A DNA stretch of 64,000 nucleotides from a bacterium (GCA_029570385.1 JAKPXD010000010.1:36991-100990), one strand, 5' to 3'. Shown: positions 26,738 to 36,482, numbered from the stretch's first letter. Numbers and translations: made by a program. Notes: generated by a model from the letters alone, not told the origin.

Positions 26738-26807
26738 TAATTTTATTTAATAAAACTTAATAACCACCCAGCTGGCTAAGCAGCTGTCTGGTGTTAATCA
26801 AGAAACT

Positions 26808-27995
26808 ATGACTGACAAGTACGAACGCAGTAAGCCCCATGTCAATGTCGGCACCATCGGCCATGTTGATCATGGTAAGACCACTTTGACTGCGGCTATG
26901 TTGACTGTTTTAACTGCCGCTGGCCGCAAGACCAGCCAAAAGAGCGTTGATCAGATTGACTCCGCTCCAGAGGAAAAGGCTCGCGGTATTACGATTGCCA
27001 CTACTCATGTTGAATATGAGTCAGAAAATCGTCACTATGCTCACGTTGACTGTCCTGGTCACGCCGATTATGTCAAGAATATGATTACTGGCGCTGCTCA
27101 GATGGACGGCGCTATTCTCGTTGTGGCTGCCACTGATGGTCCAATGCCTCAGACTCGCGAGCATATCTTGCTAGCCAGACAGGTTGGCGTGCCTTATATT
27201 GTCGTCTTTTTAAACAAGTGCGACATGGTTGAGGATAAAGAGTTGATTGATTTGGTTGAAGAAGAGGTTCGTGATTTATTAAACAAATACAGTTTCCCTG
27301 GCGATACCACCCCAATTATTCGTGGTTCTGCTTTGCAGGCTTTACAGAATCCAACTGGTGAGTATGCTAAATCTATCATGGAACTGATTGACACTTTGGA
27401 TACTTATATTCCTGAACCACAACGCCAAGTTGACAAAGATTTCTTAATGCCGATTGAAGATATTTTTTCCATTGAAGGTCGCGGCACTGTGGTTACCGGT
27501 AGAATTGAACGCGGTATCGTCAAGGTTAGCGACGAAGTTGAGTTAGTTGGCTTAGGTGATACTCGCAAGATTGTAGTTACCGGTGTGGAAATGTTTAACA
27601 AGTCCTTGGATCAAGGTATGGCTGGTGATAATGCCGGTATTCTTTTGCGCGGTATCAAGAAAGATGAAGTTGAACGCGGTCAAGTTTTAGCCAAGACCGG
27701 CTCCATCACTCCGCATACCGAATTTGAGGCCGAGATTTATGTCTTAACCAAGGAAGAGGGTGGCCGTCATAAGCCGTTCTTTAAGGGCTATAAGCCGCAA
27801 TTCTATATTCGCACCACTGATGTGACCGGTGAAATAGAATTACCTGAAGGAACTGAGATGGTTATGCCTGGCGATACTGTTACTTTAAAAGTTAAATTAA
27901 TTACCCCAATCGCGCTAGAGGACAAGATGCGCTTCGCCATTCGCGAAGGCGGTCGGACTGTTGGTTGTGGTGTGATTTCCAAGATTATTAAATAG
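26808..27995 (+). CDS. tuf: Elongation factor Tu
   Basis: GTPase delivering aminoacyl-tRNA. G1 is [11 protein letters not shown], switch I is [18 protein letters not shown]3 is [20 protein letters not shown] and G4 is NKCDM. Domains II and III are complete, ending in [13 protein letters not shown]. The length of 395 aa is standard. It is followed by a hairpin terminator, which separates it from the S10 cluster. Confidence 0.98.
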   Translation: MTDKYERSKPHVNVGTIGHVDHGKTTLTAAMLTVLTAAGRKTSQKSVDQIDSAPEEKARGITIATTHVEYESENRHYAHVDCPGHADYVKNMITGAAQMDGAILVVAATDGPMPQTREHILLARQVGVPYIVVFLNKCDMVEDKELIDLVEEEVRDLLNKYSFPGDTTPIIRGSALQALQNPTGEYAKSIMELIDTLDTYIPEPQRQVDKDFLMPIEDIFSIEGRGTVVTGRIERGIVKVSDEVELVGLGDTRKIVVTGVEMFNKSLDQGMAGDNAGILLRGIKKDEVERGQVLAKTGSITPHTEFEAEIYVLTKEEGGRHKPFFKGYKPQFYIRTTDVTGEIELPEGTEMVMPGDTVTLKVKLITPIALEDKMRFAIREGGRTVGCGVISKIIK

Positions 27996-28011
27996 AAGAT
28001 AGATAGTCCTG

Positions 28012-28047
28012 CTGCCACGCCTGGTGGCAGGATTATTCTGTTTTTTT
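28012..28047 (+). terminator. Terminator after tuf
   Basis: CTGCCAC (28012-28018) pairs perfectly with GTGGCAG (28024-28030). A run of seven Ts begins about 10 nt later, so some read-through into rpsJ is likely. Confidence 0.6.
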
Positions 28048-28071
28048 ATAGATTAATAAACAGCTAAAAAC

Positions 28072-28407
28072 ATGCCTGACAAGAAAGCCGCACCTGCCGA
28101 CTACAAGCAGAGGATTAGAATTAAAATTCGCGCTTTTGATCACAAGATTATCGATCAATCAACTAAAACGATTATCGATACTGTGCAACGGACTGGCGCC
28201 AAAATTTATGGGCCGATTCCGTTGCCAACTGAAAAAAAGAAATATACTGTCAACAGCTCAACCTTTGTTCATAAGAATGCTCGCGACCAGTATGAGATGC
28301 GCATTCATAAGCGTTTATTAGATATTATTGATCCGGCTACTAAGACGGTGGAATCATTGATGAATTTGAGCTTACCAGCCGGTGTTGATTTGGAAATTAA
28401 GATGTAA
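28072..28407 (+). CDS. rpsJ: Ribosomal protein S10
   Basis: 30S protein and NusE-type antitermination factor. The core [19 protein letters not shown] and [14 protein letters not shown] are diagnostic. The length of 111 aa includes a short N-terminal extension. It is separated from rplC by a 224-nt gap with regulatory-looking structure, whereas in most bacteria the two are adjacent. Confidence 0.96.
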   Translation: MPDKKAAPADYKQRIRIKIRAFDHKIIDQSTKTIIDTVQRTGAKIYGPIPLPTEKKKYTVNSSTFVHKNARDQYEMRIHKRLLDIIDPATKTVESLMNLSLPAGVDLEIKM

Positions 28408-28631
28408 AATACCAATTTATTTGGTTTTTAGATAGTTTTTGGTTTAGTCAGGGTTTAAAAAACCTCGCGGATTTTTTCCGCCGAGAAGTCTTTGAACCGA
28501 CAGCTGAACCAATGGGAGAAATTTTTCGTTAAATTCAGTTCAACAAAATTAGATCAACCTCTATGGTTAATTGGTTTTGCGGTGCTGGTTTTTGCGGAAA
28601 AGCCAGTTTTTATTTTTAAGGTGATCCGGTT
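28408..28631 (+). promoter_or_regulatory. Structured leader between rpsJ and rplC
   Basis: A 224-nt non-coding gap. It holds a CTCGCGG/CCGCCGAG-type hairpin near 28463-28485 and, near the end, CTGG (28585-28588) with CCAG (28603-28606) followed by a T-rich tract (28607-28617). The latter hairpin lies within a possible 18-codon reading frame (28563-28619, beginning MVNWFCGAG). An AAGGTGAT sequence, one of the few Shine-Dalgarno-like sites here, precedes rplC. Likely a control region for the rest of the S10 operon. Confidence 0.45.
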
Positions 28632-29498
28632 ATGAAGTTTATTTTAGGCAAAAAATTGTCCATGACCCAGATTTGGCGCAATAACCTTGTTGTCCCGGTG
28701 ACTCGTATTCAGGTGGAACCCTGCGTGATTACGCAGATTAAAACTGTTGCAACTGATGGTTACCGAGCCGTTCAGTTGGCTACCGGTAAGCGCAAAATCA
28801 AAAATATCGCCAAGCCGCAACGTGGTCATTTTGGTGCTTGGGGCAATTTTCAATACCTGCGCGAATTCAATTTAGATCAAGAGAAGGAACAGCCAGAAGC
28901 CAATTGGCAAGCTGGACAACAAGTTGCGATTAACAGTTTTATTCCCGGTGATCGGGTTCAAGTAACATCAACTAGCAAGGGCCGTGGTTTTCAGGGCGGC
29001 GTTAAGCGGCATGGTTTTCGTGGTCAAGGTCGCACCCATGGTGTTAAAGATCAGCAGAGAATGCCTGGTTCAGTCGGAGCGACTGGTCCAGCCCACATTT
29101 TTAAAGGAACACGCATGGCTGGCCGTATGGGTGGTGAGCAAGTGACTATTAAGAATTTAGAGGTTGTTGAGGTTGATGAAGCTAATAGTTTTATTTATTT
29201 GAAGGGGGCGGTGCCCGGTTGGACTAATGGTTGGGTGTCAATTGTTGGATCTGGCGATTTATTGATTGTCGAGCCGGCGGCTGCCGTTGAAGAAGTTGAG
29301 ACACCAGTTATGGAAGATATTGTCGAAGCAGCTGCTCATGATACCGAAGGAAGTGTTAATCCAGAAGAAAACGCTGATTCGATTGTTGAAGATGCTATTG
29401 AATCAGCAACTAAGGAGGAACCGGCGGCCGAAACCGAGGCTGATGCTGAAGAAAAAGCAGTGGCTGAGGAAGCGGCGGCCAATGAACCAGCAGCTTAA
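28632..29498 (+). CDS. rplC: Ribosomal protein L3 with long acidic C-terminal extension
   Basis: Early-assembly 50S protein. The L3 core (about residues 1-215) has LGKKLSMTQIW, TSKGRGFQGGVKRHGFRG and GSVGATGPAHIFKGTRMAGRMG. Residues 216-288 form an Ala/Glu-rich acidic tail absent from most bacterial L3 proteins, which end near 210. The tail is opposite in charge to the rest and may be unstructured. It starts after a long structured leader. Confidence 0.96.
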   Translation: MKFILGKKLSMTQIWRNNLVVPVTRIQVEPCVITQIKTVATDGYRAVQLATGKRKIKNIAKPQRGHFGAWGNFQYLREFNLDQEKEQPEANWQAGQQVAINSFIPGDRVQVTSTSKGRGFQGGVKRHGFRGQGRTHGVKDQQRMPGSVGATGPAHIFKGTRMAGRMGGEQVTIKNLEVVEVDEANSFIYLKGAVPGWTNGWVSIVGSGDLLIVEPAAAVEEVETPVMEDIVEAAAHDTEGSVNPEENADSIVEDAIESATKEEPAAETEADAEEKAVAEEAAANEPAA

Positions 29499-29521
29499 TT
29501 TGCTTAGCTAAATTAACCGTT

Positions 29522-30190
29522 ATGATTAAATATCAAGTTTACAATCAACAGGCTGAAGTCGTTGGCGATCAAGAGCTAAGCCAAGAGGTTTTTGGTGTGG
29601 CTATTAATCCAGCTTTAGTTCATCAAGCGATGGTCGCTCAGCTAGCCAACACTCGTTCAGTGATTGCCGATACTAAGGATCGCAGCGAAGTCAGAGGTGG
29701 CGGCAAGAAGCCATGGAAGCAGAAAGGCACTGGCCGCGCTCGGGCTGGTTCTAACCGTAGTCCGATTTGGATTGGTGGTGGTGTCACTTTCGGTCCGACT
29801 AATGATCGTAATTTTACTAAAAAGATTAATAAAAAAATGCTGAGTAAGGCCATCTGTATGGTTTTTAGCGATCGGGTCGCCAGTCATGATTTGATTATTG
29901 TTGATGATTTGACGGTTAAAGACGGCAAGACCAAGGAATTAAAAGCAATTATTGAAAAATTATTAGCGGCTGATCAGCAAGGTAGTCAAGTGGCTAAGCC
30001 GCGGACTCTTATTTTGACCGGCAGCAGCATTGACTCTGTCAAGTTGGCTGGCCGCAATTTGCCACGAGTTCAGATTTTGAATGATCAGAATATTAATGTG
30101 GTCAGCTTGCTGCGGGCTAATAAATTTATTATTAGTCAGCAGGCGATTGCCAGTCTGCAGCAGCGTTACGGCACTGTGGCCGCTAAATAA
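29522..30190 (+). CDS. rplD: Ribosomal protein L4
   Basis: 50S tunnel protein that in some bacteria represses the S10 operon. The conserved loop RSEVRGGGKKPWKQKGTGRARAG is intact, followed by SPIWIGGGVTFGP. The length of 222 aa is slightly above usual. It sits 23 bp after rplC and 21 bp before rplW. Confidence 0.97.
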   Translation: MIKYQVYNQQAEVVGDQELSQEVFGVAINPALVHQAMVAQLANTRSVIADTKDRSEVRGGGKKPWKQKGTGRARAGSNRSPIWIGGGVTFGPTNDRNFTKKINKKMLSKAICMVFSDRVASHDLIIVDDLTVKDGKTKELKAIIEKLLAADQQGSQVAKPRTLILTGSSIDSVKLAGRNLPRVQILNDQNINVVSLLRANKFIISQQAIASLQQRYGTVAAK

Positions 30191-30211
30191 GCTATTTGTT
30201 AAGATATCAGT

Positions 30212-30571
30212 ATGGAAAAGCAGAATAATAGTACGGCGGTTGTTGATGAGAAGATCGCCCAAGCCGATCGTCAGACGATTCGCCGCGGCCAATTGGCTGG
30301 AGTATTGATTAAGCCAGTGGTGACTGAGAAAGCGACGGCTGTCAATCATTTAAATCAATATGTTTTTATGGTGGCTAATAAGGCCAATAAGATTGATATT
30401 GCTAAAGCTGTGCTGGTTTTTTATGGTATTGAACCGGTCGCGGTCAATATTATCAATGTGGCTGGCAAAAAAGTAGCGCGCGGCAAGATCAAGGGCCAGC
30501 GTAATGATTGGAAAAAAGCCATTGTGACTTTGCCGGCTGGCAAGACCATTCAGATTTATGAGGGTGTGTAA
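30212..30571 (+). CDS. rplW: Ribosomal protein L23
   Basis: 50S protein at the tunnel exit and docking site for trigger factor and SRP. The core begins at about residue 29 (VLIKPVVTEKAT) and includes YVFMVANKANKIDI and the loop GKKVARGKIKGQRNDWKKA. A 28-residue polar N-terminal extension is unusual. The total is 119 aa against about 95 in most bacteria. Confidence 0.95.
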   Translation: MEKQNNSTAVVDEKIAQADRQTIRRGQLAGVLIKPVVTEKATAVNHLNQYVFMVANKANKIDIAKAVLVFYGIEPVAVNIINVAGKKVARGKIKGQRNDWKKAIVTLPAGKTIQIYEGV

Positions 30572-30595
30572 TATTTACTAAGTTAAGCGATGATT

Positions 30596-31435
30596 ATGCC
30601 TATCAGAAAAGTTAAACCGACAACTTCTGGCCTGCGTGGATCCAGTTTTGATAATTTTAGTGATATTACCAGCACCACTCCGGAGCGTCGGTTATTAGTT
30701 ATTCGTAAACAAAAAGGTGGTCGCAATAATCAAGGTAAAATTACTGTCCGTCATCGCGGCGGCGGCCACAAGCGTTATATTAGAATCGTTGATTTCAAGC
30801 GCGATAAATTTGATATTCCTGGCCAGGTTATGACCATTGAGTATGATCCTAATCGCGGTGCTCGCTTAGCTTTAGTGCGTTATGCCGATGGCGAAAAACG
30901 TTATATTATTGCTCCAGTTGATTTGCAAGTTGGTCAGACAATTTTAAGCTCTAAGAAATTAATTGAAATTAAAACGGGTAATGCTTTGCCATTAGAGTAT
31001 ATTCCCGCCGGCATGCCGGTTCACAATGTTGAATTACGGCCTGGGTTCGGCGGCAAGCTAGCCCGATCGGCTGGTAACGCTTTGTATGTTATGGGCGTGG
31101 AAAAGAAATTTGCTCAATTAAAAATGCCGTCTGGCGAAATCCGTTTAGTCAGCAAGGCCTGTTTGTGCACCGTCGGTCAAGTTGGCAACCAGGACATTGC
31201 CCGGATTAATTTGGGCAAAGCCGGCCGAAATCGTCATTTAGGTATTCGTCCGACAGTTCGTGGTACTGCCATGAATCCGGTTGATCATCCACATGGCGGC
31301 GGCGAAGGCAATCAGCCGATTGGTTTGAAATATCCTAAGACCCCTTGGGGTAAGCATGCTTTGGGTGTTCGCACTCGCGACCCGAAAGCGTCCAGTAATT
31401 ATTTAATTATCCAACGCCGCAAGAAGAAGCGTTAA
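30596..31435 (+). CDS. rplB: Ribosomal protein L2
   Basis: Core 50S protein near the peptidyl transferase centre. It begins MPIRKVKPTTSGLRGSS and contains GRNNQGKITVRHRGGGHKR and VRGTAMNPVDHPHGGGEG with the essential His. I chose the second of two close ATGs (30590 and 30596) because it aligns with the usual N terminus. The length is 279 aa. Confidence 0.97.
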   Translation: MPIRKVKPTTSGLRGSSFDNFSDITSTTPERRLLVIRKQKGGRNNQGKITVRHRGGGHKRYIRIVDFKRDKFDIPGQVMTIEYDPNRGARLALVRYADGEKRYIIAPVDLQVGQTILSSKKLIEIKTGNALPLEYIPAGMPVHNVELRPGFGGKLARSAGNALYVMGVEKKFAQLKMPSGEIRLVSKACLCTVGQVGNQDIARINLGKAGRNRHLGIRPTVRGTAMNPVDHPHGGGEGNQPIGLKYPKTPWGKHALGVRTRDPKASSNYLIIQRRKKKR

Positions 31436-31462
31436 ACTTTGTTAATTTATATTGACTAGCCT

Positions 31463-31747
31463 ATGTCCAGAAGTTTAAAAAAAGGCCCTTATATTAATGA
31501 ACGGTTGATTGCGAAAATCAAGAAATTGGCCGTTGGCGATAAAACTGTTATCAAAACCTGGGATCGTGCTTGCACTATCACTCCAGAAATGATCGGTTTT
31601 GTTATCGGTGTTCATAATGGTCGTCAGCATATACCGGTGTTGATTAGCGAGAGCATGATCGGCCACAAGCTTGGTGAGTTTTCACCAACTCGTAAATTCG
31701 TCAGTCATGGCGGCAAGATGGCCAAGGCTCAGGCTAAGGGCAAGTAA
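31463..31747 (+). CDS. rpsS: Ribosomal protein S19
   Basis: 30S head protein. It starts [15 protein letters not shown] and has [21 protein letters not shown] and [17 protein letters not shown]. At 94 aa it is the standard size. Confidence 0.97.
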   Translation: MSRSLKKGPYINERLIAKIKKLAVGDKTVIKTWDRACTITPEMIGFVIGVHNGRQHIPVLISESMIGHKLGEFSPTRKFVSHGGKMAKAQAKGK

Positions 31748-31773
31748 TTTATTAGCTAACTAAGATTCAGTAT

Positions 31774-32331
31774 ATGGAGATTACCGCACAAGCCAAACAT
31801 ATTCGCATTTCGCCCCGCAAAGCCGGCCTAGTTGCTAGTTTAGTTCGCGGCCGCCAAGTCAATGAAGCGTTAGCTCAATTAAAATTTGTCAATAAAAAGG
31901 CCGGTCGTTTTATTAGCAAATTATTGGTATCAGCTATTGCTAACGCCAAGCATAATTATGATTTGACCGCCGACAATCTGACTATTAAACAAATTTGGGT
32001 CGGCAAAGGCGCTACTTTTCATCGCTGGATGCCTAAGGCGCACGGTCGGGCCACTCCAATCAATAAAACCACTAGCCATATTACTATCGTTCTGGGCGAA
32101 ATTAAGGATAGCGGTTTAAAAATTGCTCGGAGAGTTGAGGCTGAAGTGCCGATTAAGTTAAGTGAATTAGCCAGTAAAGGCGAGAGCAAGAATTTAGATA
32201 AGGCTGATCAGGCTAAAGAATTAGCTAATGAAGCCGAAGCCAAGGCTGAGACCTTTGAACAAGCGGCCAAGCGTGATGGTGGTTCTAAGTCTGGTTTTGT
32301 GAAGAAAGTTTTTCAGCGTAAAGCCGGTTAA
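31774..32331 (+). CDS. rplV: Ribosomal protein L22 with C-terminal extension
   Basis: 50S tunnel protein. The core (about residues 1-112) has RISPRKAGLVASLVRGR and KGATFHRWMPKAHGRATPI. Residues 113-185 form a charged Ala/Glu/Lys-rich extension absent from most L22 proteins (about 110 aa). Confidence 0.96.
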   Translation: MEITAQAKHIRISPRKAGLVASLVRGRQVNEALAQLKFVNKKAGRFISKLLVSAIANAKHNYDLTADNLTIKQIWVGKGATFHRWMPKAHGRATPINKTTSHITIVLGEIKDSGLKIARRVEAEVPIKLSELASKGESKNLDKADQAKELANEAEAKAETFEQAAKRDGGSKSGFVKKVFQRKAG

Positions 32332-32344
32332 TTAAATTATTCTT

Positions 32345-33034
32345 ATGGGACACAAAGTTAATCCAAAAATTTTCCGTATTGGCATCATTAAGACTTGGCC
32401 ATCCAAATGGTTCAAGCAAGGCCAGCAGTATATCAAGAATTTACAGCAAGATGTCAAGTTGCGTGATTTTCTTTTCAGTAATTTACGGGTCGCCGGCTTG
32501 GATCGGGTTGAGATTGAACGTAGCGCTAATAAGGTTTCAGTCAGTCTGTTCGTGGCTAAGCCTGGCTTAGTTATCGGCCATGGCGGTACTGGCGCTGAAG
32601 ATTTAAAGAAAAAATTACATAGTCAATTCTTAAAGAATTTTCGTTTGCATGATATCAGTTTAAATATTGGTGAAGTTAATCGGCCCAATTTGAGTGCCAA
32701 TATTTTAGCTCAGACCATGGCTTTAGAATTGGAACAGCGGGCGCCTTTTCGCAAAATAATGAAACAGACCATCAACCGCGCTGAGCGTTCTGGCGCTTTA
32801 GGGGTTAAGGTTATGGTCAGCGGACGGTTAAATGGCGCTGAAATTGCTCGGACCGAGGTTTTAACTTCTGGTAAAGTTCCTTTGCATACTTTACGCGCTG
32901 ATATAGATTATGCCCGCAGCACTGCCTATACCACCTTTGGTACTATCGGTATCAAAGTCTGGGTTTATCGCGGCGAAGTTTTTGATAATATTGAGGAGGT
33001 TAAAGGCGAAGTCGTTGGCCAGCGGCTGCGTTAG
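32345..33034 (+). CDS. rpsC: Ribosomal protein S3
   Basis: 30S protein at the mRNA entry site. It begins MGHKVNPKIFRIGI, carries a KH domain with PGLVIGHGGTGAEDLKKKL, and has a C-terminal domain with GVKVMVSGRLNGAEIARTE. The length is 229 aa. Confidence 0.97.
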   Translation: MGHKVNPKIFRIGIIKTWPSKWFKQGQQYIKNLQQDVKLRDFLFSNLRVAGLDRVEIERSANKVSVSLFVAKPGLVIGHGGTGAEDLKKKLHSQFLKNFRLHDISLNIGEVNRPNLSANILAQTMALELEQRAPFRKIMKQTINRAERSGALGVKVMVSGRLNGAEIARTEVLTSGKVPLHTLRADIDYARSTAYTTFGTIGIKVWVYRGEVFDNIEEVKGEVVGQRLR

Positions 33035-33058
33035 TTTATAAAAGTTAAGCAGACCAGT

Positions 33059-33475
33059 ATGTTAATGCCCAAGAAAACTAAATATCGTAAATCACATAAA
33101 GCCAAGCGCGGCGGTGTGGCTACTCGTGGCACTACTATCAGTTTTGGCAGTTATGGCTTAAAAGCCACTACCGCTTGCTGGGTGACCGCTCGTCAAATTG
33201 AGGCGGCTCGTCGAGTTATTACCCGTTATGTCCAGCGGACTGGCAAATTATGGATTCGTATTTTTCCAGATCGTCCGGTTACTGCTAAAGGTGGCGAAAT
33301 TCCGATGGGTAAGGGTAAAGGAGCCGTTGATCATTATATTGTTCCAGTCAAGCCCGGTGTTATTATGTTTGAGATTGAAGGTATTGATGAAAAGCGTGCC
33401 CGCGAGGCTATGAATTTAGCTGCTTACAAATTACCAGTTAAGTGTCAGTTTGTCGGCCGCGATCAGCTTAACTAA
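33059..33475 (+). CDS. rplP: Ribosomal protein L16
   Basis: 50S protein near the A site. The start MLMPKKTKYRKSHK is canonical, so the first ATG is preferred. Internal segments FGSYGLKATTACWVTARQIEAARR and RIFPDRPVTAKGGEIPMGKGK (shown in part) fit L16. The length is 138 aa. Confidence 0.97.
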   Translation: MLMPKKTKYRKSHKAKRGGVATRGTTISFGSYGLKATTACWVTARQIEAARRVITRYVQRTGKLWIRIFPDRPVTAKGGEIPMGKGKGAVDHYIVPVKPGVIMFEIEGIDEKRAREAMNLAAYKLPVKCQFVGRDQLN

Positions 33476-33493
33476 TTGTTTATTGTGAAGACT

Positions 33494-33682
33494 ATGGAAT
33501 ATCGAGATTTACAAACCAAGAGCGAGCACGAATTGCAACTGATGTTGGCCGAAAAACGCGCCGAATTAAAAGATCTGCGTTTTAAGAATGCCAGTCATCA
33601 GCTGAAGGCAGTGCGGCATATTAGAGCGGTCCGCCAAACAGTGGCTCGCCTGTTAACTTTATTAAATAATCGCCAGAAATAA
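33494..33682 (+). CDS. rpmC: Ribosomal protein L29
   Basis: Small helical 50S protein at the tunnel exit. It begins [18 protein letters not shown] and contains [17 protein letters not shown] and [14 protein letters not shown]. The length is 62 aa from the ATG at 33494; the upstream in-frame TTG at 33476 is less likely. Confidence 0.95.
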   Translation: MEYRDLQTKSEHELQLMLAEKRAELKDLRFKNASHQLKAVRHIRAVRQTVARLLTLLNNRQK

Positions 33683-33684
33683 TT

Positions 33685-33957
33685 ATGACCAAGCAGAATC
33701 AGGTCGCTGCCCCTAAACAGGCCATGCGCAAAAAATTTCGTGGTGTTGTTGTCAGCGATAAGATGGAAAAAACCATTGTGGTTAAAGTGGAACGGGTGAA
33801 AGTTCATCCCAAGTATCACAAGCGTTATACTGTTAGCCGCAAATATAAGGTTCATGACGAGGCTGGAACTTGCCAGCTTGGCGATCAGGTAACCTTTGTG
33901 GAGTGCCGTCCGTTATCTAAAGATAAGCGCTGGCGAGTTTTGGTTAATAGCCGTTAA
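33685..33957 (+). CDS. rpsQ: Ribosomal protein S17
   Basis: 30S protein with OB fold. The S17 pattern is [28 protein letters not shown] and [15 protein letters not shown]. The length is 90 aa. The start is 2 bp after the rpmC stop. Confidence 0.96.
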   Translation: MTKQNQVAAPKQAMRKKFRGVVVSDKMEKTIVVKVERVKVHPKYHKRYTVSRKYKVHDEAGTCQLGDQVTFVECRPLSKDKRWRVLVNSR

Positions 33958-33980
33958 TTTGTTAATTAGTTATCATCCGT

Positions 33981-34352
33981 ATGATTCAAGTTCAAACCGT
34001 ATTAAAAGTAGCTGATAACTCTGGCGCTAAGAAAGTGCAGTGCATTCGTTTAATGAAGGGTTATCGACGGCACTATGCTAGTGTTGGCGATATGATCATG
34101 GTGACTGTTAAAGAAGCGGTGCCGCATGCGGCTGTGAAAAAAAGCGATGTCTTGCCGGCGGTTATTGTCCGGACGACCAAAGAAATTCGTCGGGCCGATG
34201 GTAGCTATATCCGTTTTGATGAAAACGCCTGTGTTATTGTTGATAAAAAAAATCATGAACCGCGCGGAAGCCGTATTTTTGGGCCAATCCCTCGTGAAGT
34301 CCGCCGGGCCGGCTTTGTTAAGATTGCTTCATTGGCGCCGGAAGTCTTATAA
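33981..34352 (+). CDS. rplN: Ribosomal protein L14
   Basis: 50S interface protein. It begins [20 protein letters not shown] and has GRPIPREVR-type segments ([17 protein letters not shown]). The length of 123 aa is standard. Confidence 0.97.
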   Translation: MIQVQTVLKVADNSGAKKVQCIRLMKGYRRHYASVGDMIMVTVKEAVPHAAVKKSDVLPAVIVRTTKEIRRADGSYIRFDENACVIVDKKNHEPRGSRIFGPIPREVRRAGFVKIASLAPEVL

Positions 34353-34370
34353 TCAGTAATTAATCCAGTT

Positions 34371-34703
34371 ATGAAGATTAAAAAGAATGATAAAGTATTA
34401 ATTTTAGCTGGCAAAGATCGCGGCAAGACCGGCAAGGTATTGCAAGCTTTTCCTCGTCAGCAAAGAGCCAGCGTTGAAGGTATCAATTTACTGATAAAGC
34501 ATATCCGGCCGCAACGCCGCGGCGAACATGGTCAGCGGATTGAATTTCCAGCCCCGCTGCATATTTCTAATTTGCAATTGATTTGTCCGCAGTGCGGTAA
34601 GCCGGCGCGGGTCGGTTATAAATATTTGGCAGTCAAAGAGGGCGATAAAACCAAGGCTCGCAAGGTCAGATTGTGTCGCCGCTGCCAACAATTGATTGAC
34701 TAG
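34371..34703 (+). CDS. rplX: Ribosomal protein L24 with zinc-ribbon-like tail
   Basis: 50S assembly initiator. The KOW motif is at the N terminus (KIKKNDKVLILAGKDRGKTG). The C-terminal half contains CPQCGKPARVGYK and CRRCQ, two CxxC pairs that can bind zinc. The length of 110 aa is standard. Its stop lies 14 bp before the rplE ATG. Confidence 0.96.
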   Translation: MKIKKNDKVLILAGKDRGKTGKVLQAFPRQQRASVEGINLLIKHIRPQRRGEHGQRIEFPAPLHISNLQLICPQCGKPARVGYKYLAVKEGDKTKARKVRLCRRCQQLID

Positions 34704-34716
34704 TAAACATTATTTT

Positions 34717-35256
34717 ATGCGCTTGAAAGAAAAATACAACAAAGAAATAATCCCGGCCTTAAAAAAGGAATTTAAGTACGCCAATCTTTTTGATGTACCT
34801 AAATTAACTAAAGCGGTGGTTAATGTTGGTGTTGGCCGATTTACCAAAGACAAGGCCTATATTGAGAATGTTTGTGAAACGCTAGCTAAGATTACCGGTC
34901 AGCAGCCAATACTAAACCCGGCTCGCAAATCAATTTCCGCTTTTAAAATTCGTGAAGGCATGATTGTTGGAGTATCAGTAACTTTGCGCGGTCAGCGCAT
35001 GTATGATTTTATTGAAAAATTGGTGGCTGTTTCGTTGCCGAGAATTCGTGATTTTCGCGGTTTGAACAGCAAACTAGTTGATCGTAGCGGTAATTTAAGT
35101 ATTGGCATTAAAGAAAGCTCTTGTTTTCCAGAAATCCGCTCCGATGAAATTGAAAAATCTCATGGGTTAGAAATATGTTTGGCAACCACTGCCAAAACTA
35201 GAGAGGAAGGGTTAGCCTTGTTTAAATTGATGGGTTTTCCTTTCAAGACTGAATAA
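34717..35256 (+). CDS. rplE: Ribosomal protein L5
   Basis: 50S central protuberance protein that binds 5S rRNA. It begins MRLKEKYNKEIIPALKKEF. Conserved segments include KAVVNVGVG, RKSISAFKIREGMIVGVSVT and LPRIRDFRGL. I prefer the ATG at 34717 over an upstream in-frame TTG inside rplX. The length is 179 aa. Confidence 0.97.
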   Translation: MRLKEKYNKEIIPALKKEFKYANLFDVPKLTKAVVNVGVGRFTKDKAYIENVCETLAKITGQQPILNPARKSISAFKIREGMIVGVSVTLRGQRMYDFIEKLVAVSLPRIRDFRGLNSKLVDRSGNLSIGIKESSCFPEIRSDEIEKSHGLEICLATTAKTREEGLALFKLMGFPFKTE

Positions 35257-35282
35257 GTTTTATTAACTACTAGAAGAAGACT

Positions 35283-35468
35283 ATGGCCAGAAGAGCGTTA
35301 ATTGTCAAAGCCAAAAAAACCCCTAAATTTTCCAGTCGGATTGTGCGCCGCTGTTGGCGCTGTGGGCGTAATCATGGCTATATGCGGGATTTTGGAATCT
35401 GCCGCATTTGTTTTCGGGAGTTAGCTAGCAATGGCGACTTACCGGGTATTACTAAGTCCAGTTGGTAA
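35283..35468 (+). CDS. rpsN: Ribosomal protein S14, zinc-binding type (S14Z)
   Basis: 30S head protein, 61 aa. It has the C-x2-C...C-x2-C zinc ribbon at C24, C27, C40 and C43 ([20 protein letters not shown]), the short zinc form of S14. Confidence 0.97.
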   Translation: MARRALIVKAKKTPKFSSRIVRRCWRCGRNHGYMRDFGICRICFRELASNGDLPGITKSSW

Positions 35469-35505
35469 ATTATATATTTTTACAAATTCCTAAGTTCACC
35501 TTATT

Positions 35506-35919
35506 ATGATAGATCCAATTTCCGACATGCTGTCTCGTATCAGGAATGCCGCGGCTGTTAAAAAGGCCGAGGTTGTCCTGCCGATGAGCAAGTTGAAATA
35601 TAATATTGCCAAAATATTGGAACGCGAAGGCTTTCTGGCTGGCGTTGAGATTATTAACCCAGATTCGGCTAAAAATAAAACCGCCGCTTTTGCTGAATTG
35701 CGCTTAGTTTTGAAATATCACAACAACGGTCAATCAGTCATTACGGCCATCAACCGGATTAGTCGTCCAGGTCGGCGAGTTTATTCTGGCAAAGAAAAAT
35801 TGCCAGTAGTGGTTAATAATTTCGGTATCGCCATTATTTCTACTTCCGCTGGCCTGTTGACCAATAAAGAAGCGCGCCAGAAAGGAATAGGCGGTGAAGT
35901 TTTGTGTAGCGTCTATTAA
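35506..35919 (+). CDS. rpsH: Ribosomal protein S8
   Basis: 30S protein and in many bacteria the spc operon repressor. It begins MIDPISDMLSRIRNA and ends with the conserved STSAGLLTNKEARQKGIGGE. The length is 137 aa. Confidence 0.97.
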   Translation: MIDPISDMLSRIRNAAAVKKAEVVLPMSKLKYNIAKILEREGFLAGVEIINPDSAKNKTAAFAELRLVLKYHNNGQSVITAINRISRPGRRVYSGKEKLPVVVNNFGIAIISTSAGLLTNKEARQKGIGGEVLCSVY

Positions 35920-35942
35920 TTTGTTGATAATTGATTAAGCAT

Positions 35943-36482
35943 ATGTCAAGATTAGGAAAATTACCGATTATTTTGCCAGCCGGCACCACTGCCGTTTTGG
36001 ATAAGGGAATTCTAACGGTTAATGGTCCCAAGGGCCAACTCCAGCAAGCCATCCACAAATTTATTAAGGTGGTTATTGAGGACGGCGCTATTATGGTTAA
36101 TGTTGACAATAAAGACGAACGTCAGCAGCGAGCTTTTTGGGGATTATTTCATAAGTTGATCGGTAATATGGTTATCGGTGTTAGTCAGGGTTATGAAAAG
36201 AAGCTGGAGATTAACGGTGTTGGTTATCGGGTTAGTATTGCTGGCCAGAAACTAACTCTCAACCTAGGTTTTTCTCATCCAGTTGATTTTATTTTGCCTG
36301 ATGGTATCAAGGGGCAGGTGGAGGCCAATATTATTACTTTGACCGGTATTGATAAGCAATTGGTCGGGGAGATTGCCGCCCAGATTCGTCGCCAGAGAAA
36401 GCCGGAGCCATACAAAGGGAAAGGTATCAAATATATTGATGAAGTTATCCGTCGCAAGGCCGGCAAGACTTCAGCTAAATAA
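35943..36482 (+). CDS. rplF: Ribosomal protein L6
   Basis: 50S protein near the GTPase centre. It begins MSRLGKLPIILPAGT with GKGIKYIDEVIRRKAGKT at the C terminus (L6 signature PEPYKGKGIKY). I chose the ATG at 35943 over the upstream in-frame TTG. The length is 179 aa. Confidence 0.96.
   Translation: MSRLGKLPIILPAGTTAVLDKGILTVNGPKGQLQQAIHKFIKVVIEDGAIMVNVDNKDERQQRAFWGLFHKLIGNMVIGVSQGYEKKLEINGVGYRVSIAGQKLTLNLGFSHPVDFILPDGIKGQVEANIITLTGIDKQLVGEIAAQIRRQRKPEPYKGKGIKYIDEVIRRKAGKTSAK

Noticed and set aside
29963..30349. Long antisense frame opposite rplD/rplW
   Set aside because: It is a shadow of two well-supported ribosomal protein genes with no promoter or RBS of its own.
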